DNA of 48,281 nucleotides from Planctomycetaceae bacterium. GTDB taxonomy: Bacteria > Planctomycetota > Planctomycetia > Pirellulales > Pirellulaceae. Positions 1-10,100 of this stretch are shown one piece after another (position 1 is the first letter of the stretch; each line of letters begins with the position of its first letter). A model generated the notes under the pieces. That model saw only the letters and a program-made list of their open reading frames with translations. It had not been told where the DNA came from and made no database searches. Made by a program: the position numbers and the translations under genes. Location: positions 1 through 48,281 of the forward strand of contig QIKY01000160.1 of NCBI GenBank assembly GCA_003233175.1, written 5' to 3'.

Positions 1-2
1 CG

Positions 3-92
3 TGTTTTGTATTAGCCATGCCGAATCGTTACTTGCCGATCTTGCAGGAAGGCAAAATCGAGAGCCTTCGCAGCCGTTACCCAGCCCGCTAA
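3..92 (+). CDS. Possible C-terminal end of an upstream gene (partial)
   Basis: A reading frame is open from the left edge of the window to a TAA at 90-92 and would encode about 29 residues ending RSRYPAR. It lies on the same strand as the membrane operon that follows, so it could be the tail of the preceding gene. In planctomycetes, MoxR and DUF58 genes often precede such an operon, but this tail is too short to recognise. It could also be non-coding. Confidence 0.25.
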   Translation, partial: CFVLAMPNRYLPILQEGKIESLRSRYPAR

Positions 93-96
93 GGGC

Positions 97-126
97 CGTT
101 CGAGAAAATACTGTCGTACGATGGCC
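97..126. repeat. Partial copy of palindromic repeat family C, overlapping a start codon
   Basis: These 30 bases match the reverse complement of 21687-21716 at 29 positions. The match runs through the ATG at 121 and the second codon of the BatA-like gene, then stops. The shared core contains GTCGTACGATGGCC. At the other site the same core forms one arm of a perfect hairpin. Here the opposite arm is missing. Confidence 0.75.
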
Positions 127-2796
127 GGTCTTCAAGCATGGTTTTTTAGTCCTGGCTTTTTGCTTGCCGGCGCGGCCTGCGCATTAGGGCCGTTGCTTTT
201 GCACTTGTGGAATCGACGCCGCTTTCAAACGCTCAAGTGGGCCGCGATGGAGTTTTTGGAGCAGGCGCTCGCCGACCGACGCCGTCGTCTTGAACTGCGC
301 GACATGCTGCTTCTGTTGCTCCGCATGCTGGCCTTGGCGTTATTCGGCGCAGCGCTGGCCCAACCCTTTCTAACCAAGGAACACGCCGCGCACGCCATCG
401 GCCTGTTGTTGGTGCTGGGAGCGCTTATCGCGTGCGCGGCGGTCGCTGTGGTTTGGTGGAAGCATAAAACGGCGGTTTACCTCGCATTGGCGACCGGCGC
501 GATGTTGGTGGTGTTTCAGGCGGGGATATTTTGGAGTACCTCGGGCGAACAGGGGGCGCCGGGAGCAACACCGGCCCCAGTTTCGGCCGCCGATGCGCCG
601 GTGCATGTGGTGCTTCTGATCGACAACAGCCTCAGCATGGGCTACCAATCGTTGGGACGTTCGGTGTTCAGCGCCGCCAAACAACGGGCTCGCGAAGTTC
701 TGAAAACGCTGCCGTTGGGCAGTGAAATATCGATAGAGCCGTTATGCGGCGCGAATGCCGCGCCCGCGACGCTCGCACCTTCGGCGGCCCGAGAGGCGCT
801 CGAACAGTTGCGACTCGCCGACCGCGCCGCTCGCTTCAGTACGGTCGAACAAATCGTGCGAAGGTATGTTGATGCGGCGCCGCCCTTGCCGTTGTGGTTT
901 GTCTTGATTGGCGACCAGCAACGGGAAAATTGGCGGGAGGCGCCGAGTTGGGCCGATGGCGAAATCAATCTGCACGTGGTCGATGTCTCACCGGCGCACG
1001 CCGAGAATATTTGGCTGGCTGATCTTTATCTGCAAGACGACGTGGCCGACCCGCTGAACCCCGCCGTGTTCGTGGCGGAGGTGCGCTCGGTGGGCCTTCG
1101 GGAAGCGGCGACTGCGGAGGTCCGGCTGACAGTGGAGGGCGTGGAGTTTGAATCGCGAACCGTTGCGATTCCCGCCGGAGAGGCCGTTCGCCAGATTTCC
1201 TTTGAAATTGCCTTGCCCACGGCCGAGCAAACGTCTGGCGGTTTGAAACACGTGGCGGTTTCGGCGGCGCTTGCGCACGACCGCTTGTCGGCCGACGACC
1301 AACGCACCATTTTGGCGCCGCTTGCGTCGGGGTTGGCGGTTGTTTTCATCGACCAAACCGGCAACGACGAATCGCCGCTGCTGGGCCGCTTGGGCGAGAC
1401 GCGGCACCTGCGGCGTTTGCTCTCTCCCGCCAACAACAACCCACAACCCACGCCAAAAGCAAGGCGCCCCTTCTTAAAACCGCTGCTGCTCAAACCGGAG
1501 GAAGTCACACGCGAACGTCTGGCGGAAACCCGTTTGGTGGTGGTGGCGGGCGTGACGCTCTCGGAAGAATTGGCCGAAATTTTGGCCGAATTCGCTTGGC
1601 AGGGAGGCCGCGTTTGGATCGCCGCCGGCAACGCGTTCGACGTCGCGTCCTGGAATCGTTTTGGCGGCGCAGCGAGGTTCGATTTCTTGCCCGCGCCGCT
1701 CTCGCCAAACCCGCTTGGCGTCTCGCTGGCGGACGTCGCCCCCGGCCAAACGCTCCAAGTGTTTTCGCTCTCGTTCGATACCATGCGCAACAACCGGCTC
1801 TTCCAACTGGCCGGCGTTTCGGAGGAAGATCTTGCCGCCTTGTACGCGGAGCCGTTGTTTTTCAAGGCGATTCAAATCGATCTTCCGCCCGCCGCTGACA
1901 ACAACGCCGCTGACAACAACGCCGCTGACAACAACGCCGCTGACAACAATACCGCCGCGCCAATTCCTTTTGCTCACGACCAGCAACCCAACTGGTTGCA
2001 GCGACCGGTGAAAACGTGGCGGCGCACTTTCAACAAGGAGTCGTTGTCTTCAAAGGGTTTGTCTTCTCGGGCGGCGGACGTCGACATTCTGGCGTCGTAC
2101 GATAACGGCGAACCGTTTCTTCTCTCGCGCAACCATGGGGCGGGACGCGTGCTCTTCATGACCACGGCCTTACTATCCGATTGGAATACGCTGCCCAAAA
2201 CCAACGCCTTTTTATTGTGTGACCGTCTGACGCGTTCCTTAATTCGAGAAACATTGCCGCAAGTGAATTTTGGCGGGGTCGATCGAATCACGCTCGCAGC
2301 GCCGGCGCGGTTGTCGTCGTCGGGAGTGTATGTCTTACGTCCGCAAGACGCACAACGGCATCCACTCGCATTCAACCAAGTGGCCGACGATCAATACGAA
2401 ATTGTATTGGAGGCGCCCGATGTGCGCGGCGTTTATCGTGTGCTGGCGAGGGCGGAGAACGACGCGTCGAAACCCATGGCCGTTGAAACGGAAACCCCTA
2501 CCGGAAAAACGACCGCTTGGGAAATGGCCGTGGCGGTTAATGGTCCTCAAGAGGAGTCGTCGCTCAAATATGTGGGTCCTGAAGATCTCGCCTGGCTGGC
2601 TTCATCGTCGGTGCGGTGGGTGAAGAAGGGCGAGCCGATTCGTTTGCAAACCAGCAACGAGCAAGCGAGCGTTTGGCGGTGGTTGGCATTGGCGGCGCTG
2701 CTCGTTTTGCTGGCGGAAATGGCCAGCGCCGTTCATGGGGACGTCCTACCGCTTCGCGCCCGTTGGTTCTGGCGAACAGGCGGACCGCAGCCATGA
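121..2796 (+). CDS. BatA-like membrane protein with VWA domain
   Basis: This 891-residue inner-membrane protein opens with the N-terminal region of the BatA family: a hydrophobic segment near residues 8-27, then an NRRRF basic patch and a WAAMEFL motif. Hydrophobic segments follow near 61-82, 91-113 and 117-138. A VWA-type domain begins around 161 with a MIDAS-like DNSLS at 168-172. The long middle part reads like the glutamine-amidotransferase-like fold that often follows. A last membrane segment lies near 853-872. Four 15-base repeats at 1891-1950 encode an in-frame AADNN array. The start must be ATG 121, because the frame has a stop at 13-15 and no other usable start in between. The next gene overlaps by ATGA. 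In this family the role is usually envelope or stress related; the substrate is unknown. Confidence 0.85.
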   Translation: MAGLQAWFFSPGFLLAGAACALGPLLLHLWNRRRFQTLKWAAMEFLEQALADRRRRLELRDMLLLLLRMLALALFGAALAQPFLTKEHAAHAIGLLLVLGALIACAAVAVVWWKHKTAVYLALATGAMLVVFQAGIFWSTSGEQGAPGATPAPVSAADAPVHVVLLIDNSLSMGYQSLGRSVFSAAKQRAREVLKTLPLGSEISIEPLCGANAAPATLAPSAAREALEQLRLADRAARFSTVEQIVRRYVDAAPPLPLWFVLIGDQQRENWREAPSWADGEINLHVVDVSPAHAENIWLADLYLQDDVADPLNPAVFVAEVRSVGLREAATAEVRLTVEGVEFESRTVAIPAGEAVRQISFEIALPTAEQTSGGLKHVAVSAALAHDRLSADDQRTILAPLASGLAVVFIDQTGNDESPLLGRLGETRHLRRLLSPANNNPQPTPKARRPFLKPLLLKPEEVTRERLAETRLVVVAGVTLSEELAEILAEFAWQGGRVWIAAGNAFDVASWNRFGGAARFDFLPAPLSPNPLGVSLADVAPGQTLQVFSLSFDTMRNNRLFQLAGVSEEDLAALYAEPLFFKAIQIDLPPAADNNAADNNAADNNAADNNTAAPIPFAHDQQPNWLQRPVKTWRRTFNKESLSSKGLSSRAADVDILASYDNGEPFLLSRNHGAGRVLFMTTALLSDWNTLPKTNAFLLCDRLTRSLIRETLPQVNFGGVDRITLAAPARLSSSGVYVLRPQDAQRHPLAFNQVADDQYEIVLEAPDVRGVYRVLARAENDASKPMAVETETPTGKTTAWEMAVAVNGPQEESSLKYVGPEDLAWLASSSVRWVKKGEPIRLQTSNEQASVWRWLALAALLVLLAEMASAVHGDVLPLRARWFWRTGGPQP
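1891..1950 (+). repeat. Coding tandem repeat, 4 x 15 bases
   Basis: Four consecutive units of gccgctgacaacaac, the last ending in t, encode a repeated A-A-D-N-N unit in the BatA-like protein. The unit length keeps the frame, so copy number can vary without a frameshift. Confidence 0.95.
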
Positions 2797-5288
2797 AACG
2801 CATCGTCATGAATATCGTCGGCTGGCTGCTGAATATTTCAGACTGGTCGCATGTGGATCGGATCGAGGGGCCGGTGTTGGTTTCGCCGCTCTTGCAGCAG
2901 CGTTCCAGTTGGTTCTGGCTGTTGCTGGCGTTTTTGGCTTTGGCGGGAGTTGTGTATGCGTATTATTTTTTGTCGAAGACGCGAGCCGCGTGGGGGAAGC
3001 GGCTACTCATGGCGACCTTGCGTTTGGCGGCGCTGGTGCTGTTGTTATTGACGGTATTCGATCCTCGCTTACGGCTGGTTCGATCGAGAACGTATCGGCC
3101 GAAAGTGTTGGTCGTGTTCGACGACACACAAAGCATGACCGCCGCCGATAACGTCAACCGCGCCCGAGCCGAGAGGTTGGCGGTGAAATATCATTTATCC
3201 TCCTTGGCGGAGGTGGAAAGTCGCACGCGCCTCGAATGGCTGAAAGCTCTGATTCGCGGTGGGTCTAATCGCGAAGGGTCCCAGAGTATTATGGCGAGGC
3301 TGCAACAGCGAAAAGATTGTGACCTGGAGTTTTTTCGCATCAGCGCCGATGGCGTCGAACCACTCGCACCAGAACACACGTCGACCGCCAACGATGCAAC
3401 GATCGATTTGCCGGACCTTGCCGCGCGGCTGACAGGCGCCGCACGCCCCACCGACCTCAACGCCGCGTTGCGAAAACTGGCGGCTCTGCGCCGCGGCGCG
3501 CCGGTGGCGGCGGTAATCATGTTCAGCGATTTCGCCCACAACACGGGTGATTCGCCCATTGCGCGAAGCACCGGCGGCGTTTCGGCGGCGGAATTGTTGG
3601 CCGCGCCGATCTCGACCATCGGCCTGGGAGAAGCGGCGTCGCGAGATATTTCTGTGCAACTGCTGAGCGACGCCCGCTGGAAACGCGGCGAAGAGACGTT
3701 TGTGGTCGCCAAGGTGCGCCAGCAAGGTTTCGAAGGGCAGTCGATTCGTTTGACCATTCGCGGTGAAGAACGAGTGACGGGCGACAGCGGCGGCAACGTC
3801 AATAGCAACCAAGGGTCTTCAATACGATTGCGAATTGGCGAGAAAAACGTTTCGTTAAACGGCGCCGAAACGTATGTTGAATTTCCGTTCACGCCGCGCG
3901 TCGCGGGCGCGTTTTCCATCATCGCGGAAACCGAGGTGCTGGCCGGAGAACAGCAGCGCGAGAACAATCGCGTCAGCCAGAAAATCACCATCGTCGACGA
4001 CTACCTGAGGTTGCTGTATCTGGCCGAGCAGCCGAGTTGGGAATGGCGGTTTGTCAAGGAAGTGTTCCATCGCGACGTGCTCGTGGGCGTCGACGGCTTT
4101 CGCACCTTTCTCGATACTTCCAGCCCCCGCGTGCGGGAAGAGAATTCGTTTTTTCTTCCGGCGTTTCCGCCCGCCCGGCGAGACTTTTTCAATGCCGATG
4201 TGATCTTTCTCGGCGAGATGCCTCCAACCCGATTGGACGACCGCTTTCTCGATATGTTGCGCGAATACGTGGGCGTGTTTGGCGGCGGCTTGGTCGTGAT
4301 CGCCGGACCCCGCCACGGCGCGGCCGGTTTGAAACCGTTGGCCGATCTGTTGCCGGTTGTACTCAACGACGACCCGCCGGTGTTCGACGTAAAGGAGTTC
4401 ACGCCGCGGCTCACGGCGGAGGCGGAGCGTTACCCGTTCATGCGGCTGCATGAGAATGAAACGGAGAACCGCAAGGCGTGGCAAGCGTTGCGGCGGCTCT
4501 CTTGGCGGCAGCCGGTGGCGCAACTCCACGAACGCGCCGACGCCCTGCTCGAACATCCTGAAAAAACATGCGCCGATGGCGTCACGCCGCAGCCCTTGAT
4601 TGCCATTCGCCGCTACGGCAACGGCGAGGTGGTTTTTATGGCGTCTGATGAAATGTGGCGGTTGCGAAGACTGCACGGCGATAAATTCTACCGCAAGTTT
4701 TGGTCGCAACTGATTTATCGCCTGGGCATGAGCCATCCGCTGGGCGCCGGCAAGCGATTCGTACTCAGCGCCGACCGCCGGCGTTACCGCTCCGGCGAGC
4801 AGGCGGTGCTCCGCATCGATGCCTACGATCTTGAATATCGGCCGTTGCGAGCGGAAGAGTGGCCTTCGCTGGAAGTCGCCCTGTTCGCCGCTGGAGAAAC
4901 GACTGCGTCGTTCAAAGCTATTCCCGTGGCGGAAGGCCGGTATGAAGCGCCAACGCCGCTCGCCGCCGCCGGCGAGTATGTGGCCCGCGTGCAAGATCCG
5001 CTCGCCGAGCAGGTTCATGAAGTGCGTTTCGACGTGGTGGAATCCGACATCGAAATGCGTCGGCTGGCTCGCGATGCACGTCTTCAAAAAGCGATTGCCG
5101 CGCAGACTGGCGGGAAGTCGTACGATCTGCTGACGGTCGACAATATCGTCAACGACCTCACGATTTCGCCTCAAAAAGAAACGCAAACCCGCATGCACCG
5201 CCTTTGGAGTACGCCGCTATGGTTTATGCTGGTGGTGGGGGCGTTGTTCAGTGAATGGACCTTGCGGAAATTGAGCCACTTGAAATGA
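2793..5288 (+). CDS. Membrane VWA-domain protein
   Basis: The chosen ATG at 2793 overlaps the preceding stop in an ATGA, giving 831 residues; a longer in-frame reading from 2616 would run far into the previous gene. The N-terminus has two hydrophobic segments, near residues 42-62 and 71-92. A VWA-like domain follows, with a MIDAS-like FDDTQSM in which Thr replaces the usual first Ser. The central part contains a glutamine-amidotransferase-like segment near residues 470-590, which includes YVGVFGGGLVVIAG. A C-terminal membrane helix (LWFMLVVGALFSEW) is followed by a basic tail. It is paired with the preceding BatA-like gene, probably as partners in one membrane complex. The function is inferred only from this context. 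Confidence 0.85.
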   Translation: MKRIVMNIVGWLLNISDWSHVDRIEGPVLVSPLLQQRSSWFWLLLAFLALAGVVYAYYFLSKTRAAWGKRLLMATLRLAALVLLLLTVFDPRLRLVRSRTYRPKVLVVFDDTQSMTAADNVNRARAERLAVKYHLSSLAEVESRTRLEWLKALIRGGSNREGSQSIMARLQQRKDCDLEFFRISADGVEPLAPEHTSTANDATIDLPDLAARLTGAARPTDLNAALRKLAALRRGAPVAAVIMFSDFAHNTGDSPIARSTGGVSAAELLAAPISTIGLGEAASRDISVQLLSDARWKRGEETFVVAKVRQQGFEGQSIRLTIRGEERVTGDSGGNVNSNQGSSIRLRIGEKNVSLNGAETYVEFPFTPRVAGAFSIIAETEVLAGEQQRENNRVSQKITIVDDYLRLLYLAEQPSWEWRFVKEVFHRDVLVGVDGFRTFLDTSSPRVREENSFFLPAFPPARRDFFNADVIFLGEMPPTRLDDRFLDMLREYVGVFGGGLVVIAGPRHGAAGLKPLADLLPVVLNDDPPVFDVKEFTPRLTAEAERYPFMRLHENETENRKAWQALRRLSWRQPVAQLHERADALLEHPEKTCADGVTPQPLIAIRRYGNGEVVFMASDEMWRLRRLHGDKFYRKFWSQLIYRLGMSHPLGAGKRFVLSADRRRYRSGEQAVLRIDAYDLEYRPLRAEEWPSLEVALFAAGETTASFKAIPVAEGRYEAPTPLAAAGEYVARVQDPLAEQVHEVRFDVVESDIEMRRLARDARLQKAIAAQTGGKSYDLLTVDNIVNDLTISPQKETQTRMHRLWSTPLWFMLVVGALFSEWTLRKLSHLK

Positions 5289-5301
5289 CCACTTGAAATG
5301 A
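5276..5301 (+). repeat. 13-base tandem duplication at a gene junction
   Basis: The sequence ccacttgaaatga occurs twice back to back, at 5276-5288 and 5289-5301. The first copy holds the TGA stop of the VWA gene and the second holds the ATG start of the next gene. A single copy would give the ATGA overlap seen elsewhere in this operon. Confidence 0.95.
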
Positions 5302-7145
5302 ACAGTCTTCGCACATGGCGCTCCAAGCTACACGCGCTCGCCCGCCGCCGCGCCGCGCTGCGCTGGTGCGAGGCGTTGGCGTTGGCCGCGGCGGTGCTGT
5401 TGGCTTGTTCGCTGCTGGTGTTCGCGGCCGACTTTCTCTTTCGGGCCAATCTGGTGCAACGCACGATTTTGCTCGCCGCCACGCTGACCGCAACCGGCTT
5501 CTGTTGGTGGAAGTGGTCGGCCCCGCTGCTCGCCATTCACGAGACGCCACACTCCTTGGCGCTCTCGGTAAATGAACCACATGGTTCGCGAACCGACCTC
5601 GTAGCCGCCTTGCAGTTCGAGGAGCATTTCGCCCCGGCGTGGGGTTCGGTCGTATTACAACAGGCGCTCGTGCGGCGCGTGGCCGCCTTGGGGCCACGCG
5701 CCGTACTGCCGCTCGATTTCAATATGCAGACCGTTTTGGCGCCGAGCGCCGCCGCGCTGGCCGCGCTGTTAGTTTGGTGCGGTTTGATTTTCGCCGCGCC
5801 GAACCACTGCCAAGTATTTCTGCAACGCATGATGTTTTTTTCGGTCGCGTATCCCACCAAAACCGTGCTCCTGGACGTGGTGGTCATCTCGGACGGCAGT
5901 GTCTCGGACGGCAGTGTCGCGGACGGCAGTGTCTCGGACGGCGCTGCAATGGGTCGTGTTGTCAGTAGCATAATGTCCGATGGCGTCGTCCAGCAGGAAT
6001 CGGCCCGTTGTCTGGAAGGCGCGCCCGTCACGATTTGGGTGCGTTGTGCGGGTGAATCGCCCGCCAGCGTAACGCTCAGCGTCTTGGAAGAAAAAACAGG
6101 CCGGCGGCGAGTCATTGAGGCCATCGCGACGCCGGCGTTCAGACTGCAAAAGCCGTCTTCCGGCGGAGCGTCTTCGGTAGCTTCACCCGGCGAGCATTCG
6201 GGTCGGACAACCGCCTACCAAGCGGTGCTGGAACAAGTGTTAGAGCCTTTGCGGTGGGAAATTGTGGCGGGCGACGCGCGCGCCGGTCCGTTTCTCTTGG
6301 GAATTTCGCCGCCGCCGGCCATCGAAATAGAATGGCGAGCCGAGCCGCCCGCATATGCGGCGGGCGCTTCGGCGGCAGTGGTTCGGCGGGCGGCGCGCCG
6401 GCTGGAAGTGCTTCCCGGCTCGACGGTGGCGGTGCGCGTGGTCTGTAAGAACGATAAGCCGCTAAAAAAAGTATCGCTTGTTTTGAAAACGGAGGCGGCG
6501 TCGGTTCAAGTCGAGATGCTTCCGCAAAACGCAGCTCGAACCGTTTGGGAAACCGCCCAGCATCCCCTCTTGAAAAGCATCGCACGGGAAACGCAGTTGA
6601 CGTGGCGCATTGTCGACCACGAGGGCATTGTGCCGCAGTCGGCGGTAACGGCGGTCGTGGCCATGATCGCCGACCGGGCGCCCAGCGTGCTGGCGGCTTC
6701 CAGTTCCGCGATGGTGCATCCGTTGGCTCGTCCGGCGATCATTTTTGAATTGCAAGACGACTTCGGCGTCGCTTCGGCGGAGGTGCGTGTTTCGATTGAT
6801 CGGGCGGGGGAAATACGCCGCCTGAAATTTCCATTACAAGAGAAAGACACCGGCGCGGCGTTTCCTCTGGCGGCGGCGAGCTTGCCGTATCGCGGCCGCT
6901 GGTCGCTCGATTTGAAACCGCTCGACGTTCAAGTGGGCGATGAAATACAGTTGCGCGTCGTGGCGCAAGACAACCGCGGCGCGGCGGTCGGCCAATCGGG
7001 CGAAAGCCCGCCGGTCATATGGCGCGTGACGGATCGAGAAGAGGTGCTCCGATCGATTTTGCAGGCGGACGCCGCCACCGAAAAAGCGCTCTTGGAGTTG
7101 ATCGACCTACAACGCTCGCGGCTAGAAAAGGAGAACGCCCAGTGA
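5298..7145 (+). CDS. Large membrane protein, DUF4175-like
   Basis: This 615-residue protein has two N-terminal membrane helices near residues 27-49 and 54-70 and a third near 150-172, followed by a long, probably extracytoplasmic part. A run of Ser-Asp-Gly-Ser-Val units is encoded by four 15-base repeats at 5889-5948. The end of the protein (VTDREEVLRSIL onward) is charged and helical. The arrangement resembles DUF4175-type proteins next to VWA operons, but the match is by general architecture only. Its stop overlaps the GTG start of the following gene (GTGA at 7142-7145), so the two products are probably made together. Confidence 0.75.
   Translation: MNSLRTWRSKLHALARRRAALRWCEALALAAAVLLACSLLVFAADFLFRANLVQRTILLAATLTATGFCWWKWSAPLLAIHETPHSLALSVNEPHGSRTDLVAALQFEEHFAPAWGSVVLQQALVRRVAALGPRAVLPLDFNMQTVLAPSAAALAALLVWCGLIFAAPNHCQVFLQRMMFFSVAYPTKTVLLDVVVISDGSVSDGSVADGSVSDGAAMGRVVSSIMSDGVVQQESARCLEGAPVTIWVRCAGESPASVTLSVLEEKTGRRRVIEAIATPAFRLQKPSSGGASSVASPGEHSGRTTAYQAVLEQVLEPLRWEIVAGDARAGPFLLGISPPPAIEIEWRAEPPAYAAGASAAVVRRAARRLEVLPGSTVAVRVVCKNDKPLKKVSLVLKTEAASVQVEMLPQNAARTVWETAQHPLLKSIARETQLTWRIVDHEGIVPQSAVTAVVAMIADRAPSVLAASSSAMVHPLARPAIIFELQDDFGVASAEVRVSIDRAGEIRRLKFPLQEKDTGAAFPLAAASLPYRGRWSLDLKPLDVQVGDEIQLRVVAQDNRGAAVGQSGESPPVIWRVTDREEVLRSILQADAATEKALLELIDLQRSRLEKENAQ
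5889..5948 (+). repeat. Coding tandem repeat, 4 x 15 bases
   Basis: Three near-identical units of tcggacggcagtgtc and a fourth diverged unit encode repeated Ser-Asp-Gly-Ser-Val in the DUF4175-like protein. This is the second 15-base, four-unit coding repeat in the same operon. Confidence 0.9.
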
Positions 7146-10100
7146 CCAAAGCACTCGTTTTCGGCGGGCTCCTCTGCGGGCTTGCCTTGGCCGCTCCCAT
7201 GCTGCAAAGTCGTTGCCCGGCGCAAATGCCATTGGCGCCGGTGCGCGAAGAGGAGCGGTCGGTGCGTGTGGCGAGGACGTTGCTGACCGATGTTGTCGGC
7301 GCGCAACTGAACCAACTCCAAGACAACCAACTTCAAGACACGCAAATCTACGCCGACTTGGAGCAACTCCAACAGCGTCTGAGCGAGCTTTCCAAGCAGC
7401 AGTTTGTCGCCGTGGCCACCCTGATTCAAGCCGCCGAAAAGGCGCCCGCCCGCCAGAGCGGCCAAGCCTGGGCCGCCGTTCGGGAGGAGGTCCGTCGGAT
7501 CGTTTTACAACTCGTGATCGAGCGGCGGAAAGTGCTGGATCGCTTGCAATTGAGCCACTGGGCCGACGACGCCCGCCGGTTGATCGAACTTCAAACCGCT
7601 GCCCAAAAGCTGGCCCAACAACCATCCCCAGACGAAGCCCAACTGCTGGAAGCGATACAATCGCAGCAGTTCGTGGGGAAGTTGTATCGTGAGTTCGATA
7701 CCGCGTTGGGTGAAGCGATTGCCTGGGGCGAGCCGAGCAGTCGGGTGGCGGAAATGGCCCGCCGTCTGCTGCGGGCCGCCGAAACAGGCCAACATTTGCG
7801 CGCCGCCGAACAATCGCTACGCAGCGGCAACCGGCCTTCGGCGCTGGTCGAGCAAGACAACGTGCTTCGCACCTTGCGCACGCTGTTGCCGATGCTGCGC
7901 GGCGCCACGGAAAAGGCCGACCCTTCGCTCACGCTGGCCTTGCAGTTACTGGCCGATATTCGCCGTCGGCAGCAGTCGCTCAGCGAGGCCACCGCCAAAA
8001 TCATCACGACCGCCGAGAGTCCCGAAAAGGAAGCCGCGCTTTCGCAACTGGTGGCGCGCCAGCAACAGGTGCATGAACAGCTTGGCCGTCTGTTGGAATA
8101 TGTGAACGCCTGGCCCGAGCTGGCGGCGATGGCGGAAGCCTCCCGCGCAACAGCGTTTCTCGCCATTGACAAACTCTTCCAGCAAGATCGTTCGGCGGCG
8201 GCGGAGCAAGAAAAACTGCAATCGCAACTGGAGCAACTTCGGCAGGCTTTGCAGCGCGAGTTTCGGCGGCAATCGTCCGACCGCAGCGCCGACGAACTGG
8301 CTGACGAAGTTGAAACGCTTTCACGCACCTTGGCCCAACTAAAAACGGCGGCGGCGGCGCAAGAGGCCGTCGCACCGAGTCTTGAAACCGATCTAACCAC
8401 AGCGCGAAAAAAACAAGCCGCCATCGGCCGGCAAGTCAACCAACTGCCGCAAGATCATCGTTATGCCGCCGCGCGCCAGCGTGTGGCTAACGCCGCGCGT
8501 GCGCTGCGGGCGGCGAGGTTGGTGAATGACAATGAAGCACGCACCGCCGTGGACGCCGCCAGCGGGGAGTTGCAGCAGGCTGTTTCCGAAACCGCCGCGG
8601 AACTGGCCGATTTACGCCGTCGCCACAAAGCGATTGAAGTCGGAGAACTGGCCCGCGCCGCCGAAGCATTGGAGCGAGCCGCCGCTGCGGAAGGCCGTCT
8701 TGCCGAACGTTTCGTCGAACAACGCACCGGCGTCCCCAAACAGAACGGGGCGTTGGCCGAGGAACATCAAAAGGCGCGGGAAACCGTTAAGCGAGTTGCG
8801 GCCGGCATTCAAAAAACAGCGCCCCAAGCCTCGCAAGCATTGCAGACACTCCAGCCCGAGTTTGCGCAAATTGCCGAGCGCCTTCTTGCCGAAACGGCGG
8901 TGAAAGCCGAACGGCCGGCTGCGGCGGAGCAGGCCCAACGATTACAAAAGGCGTTAACACAAGCCGCCGCCGACGTCCGCCGGGCCGGCGCGCAATCGGC
9001 GGAGGAGCTGGCGCAACTCGCCAACGCGCAACTCGAACCCTTGACACAAGCACGCCAGCAAATGCAGCAAGTCGCGACGGCTGCGCCGCGAGCAGCGATG
9101 CAGGCCGCAGCGCAGGCGCAAGCAGCCTTGGCGGCGGCGCAAAAGGCCCGCCAAGCCCATCTGGCGGCGGCCGGAAATACCGCAGCCGCGCGGTTGGCGC
9201 GGCTTGCCGAACAGTTGGGCGAAGCCCAGCAGCAGCATGCGTATGTGGCGGCGTTGGCCGAGCGTTTGGCGAAAGGCCAAGGCGATTCTTCCTGGTCGGT
9301 CGCGAATGAGCAGGAGAAAATCACGGACCTCGCCAAGGCGCTCGCCCAGAACGCCGAAGAATCATTGCAACCGATGCTCGCCGCCGCCGCAGCCGCGTCG
9401 ACCAAAGCCGCCCAAGCCGACCTCAAAAACGATGCGGCGGCCGGCCGTGTTGCGCGAAGGAGAGTCCAAGAGTTACTTGCCGCCGCCCGGCGCCAGGCGG
9501 AAACCATGCAAAATGCAGCGTTGGCGGCGAAGCCGGAACCGCCCGGTTCTGTCGAAGCTACGAATGCGGCGGCGGCTTTGGAAGATTCGCTACAAAACCT
9601 AGCCTCGGCGGTGGGCCAACAAGCCGCAGCTGCGAGGGGAGCGGCGAAGCGGGCGGCGGCGGTCGATCCTCAAGCGGCGCAGGCGCTGCGGCACATTGCG
9701 GCAGATGCAACATCGGCTGAAGCGTTAGCCTCGAATCGACTTCTCGCCCAAGCCGCCGCGCAGCGCGTCTCGACGGGCGTCGAACGTGCGTTGGCCAGTA
9801 TTTCGACGCGTGAACAGCAGGTGCGGCGCGACGCCGAAATCGCCCAAAGGATGGCCCAACTGATGCGAGGGCAACAGAAAACCCGCGATGAAATCGCCCA
9901 GCAGGCGGCAATTCTTGATCAACCGGCCGATGAAAATCACGACGACGCAAACCAAAAATCGCAAACGCAACAACAGCAACAGGCAGCGGAATCGCTCGAC
10001 GCAGCGATGCGGGAATTTGCCGAAAGCCAGGTCGAAACCGGTGAAGGCGCGGTCGCTATTTCGGGACAGGAAGACGTCGCTAATCAAGAGTTGTTGGCGG

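Noticed and set aside
1891-1950. CRISPR-like array
   Set aside because: The units are contiguous 15-base coding repeats with no spacers, and no cas genes are visible.
3855-5198. Long minus-strand frame over the VWA membrane gene
   Set aside because: It is opposite a well supported gene and its product has the His/Arg-rich composition typical of shadow frames in GC-rich DNA.
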